From Vulcanimicrobiota bacterium (GTDB lineage Bacteria > Vulcanimicrobiota > Vulcanimicrobiia > Vulcanimicrobiales > Vulcanimicrobiaceae), in assembly GCA_003140215.1 (NCBI GenBank), contig PLJL01000004.1, positions 1,395,762 to 1,459,761 on the forward strand: a stretch of 64,000 nucleotides of DNA, given 5' to 3'. A model generated the notes under the pieces. It worked only from the letters and a program-made list of their open reading frames with translations, searched no databases and was not told the DNA's origin. A program made the position numbers and the translations under genes. Shown here piece after piece: positions 62,795 to 64,000 of the stretch. Each line of letters begins with the position of its first letter. Position 1 is the stretch's first letter.

Positions 62795-64000
<1,206 letters not shown>

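Overview
The window is about 64 kb of dense, GC-rich (roughly two-thirds G+C) bacterial chromosome. Genes often overlap by 4 nt (ATGA/GTGA), GTG and TTG starts are common, and at least one start appears to be CTG. A TonB-dependent receptor, an ExbB-ExbD-ExbD-TonB operon and a small beta-rich outer-membrane-like protein indicate a two-membrane cell. In contrast, the clusters tilS-hpt-ftsH and yabE(3D domain)-rsmA, and a Bacillus/Actinobacteria-type LexA box, are Terrabacteria-like. This mix fits a lineage such as Candidatus Eremiobacterota (WPS-2). That assignment is inference: no rRNA or marker tree was available. I see no CRISPR array, insertion sequence, phage block or rRNA operon.

Layout. 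1-5.1 kb: three secreted beta-rich surface proteins, the first cut by the window edge. 5.1-11.3 kb: a DUF4149 membrane protein, an inositol-phosphatase-family enzyme, tryptophan catabolism (kynA-kynU), a peptide-type solute-binding lipoprotein and an acetyltransferase. 11.3-17.1 kb: a TonB receptor and a class III cyclase fused to a signalling ATPase. 17.3 kb: tRNA-Ser(UGA). 18-28.6 kb: NUDIX, S41 protease, membrane protein, Sua5, serS, then a 4-nt-overlapping run moeA-BON-hisC-metallophosphoesterase. 28.6-33 kb: thioesterase, smpB, tilS, hpt, ftsH. 33-38.8 kb: two M16-like exported proteins without a zinc site, glycosyltransferase, DUF2079 and CPBP proteins. 38.8-42.1 kb: rsmA, a 3D-domain cell-wall protein, a structured leader and a second glycosyltransferase. 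42.1-46 kb: an SOS-controlled repair operon (RNase-H-like protein plus mpg), a Rho with a destroyed P-loop, a pseudouridine synthase and chorismate mutase. 46-50 kb: the TonB energising operon. 50-53.6 kb: PilZ, uppP, a degenerate methyltransferase-like protein and an HD protein. 53.6-59.3 kb: cysteine synthase, moaC-mog, folC-folP-folB-folK. 59.3-60.3 kb: an atypical gene between inverted copies of a new repeat. 60.3-64 kb: GAF/HD-GYP response protein, then a BCCP-like protein with no biotinylatable lysine next to accC.

Main oddities. Several proteins keep a recognisable family fold but lack the family's key catalytic residues: Rho (Walker A GKT is DEA), AccB (biotin lysine is Gly), two M16 homologues and a D12-methylase-like protein. 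Two intergenic repeat families have stems that differ in sequence between copies but stay self-complementary within each copy, which looks like selection on secondary structure. One of them (about 138 bp, three copies) has not been named as far as I can tell. The other sits directly upstream of start codons. A perfect LexA palindrome with three helically phased dyads upstream controls a small repair operon.
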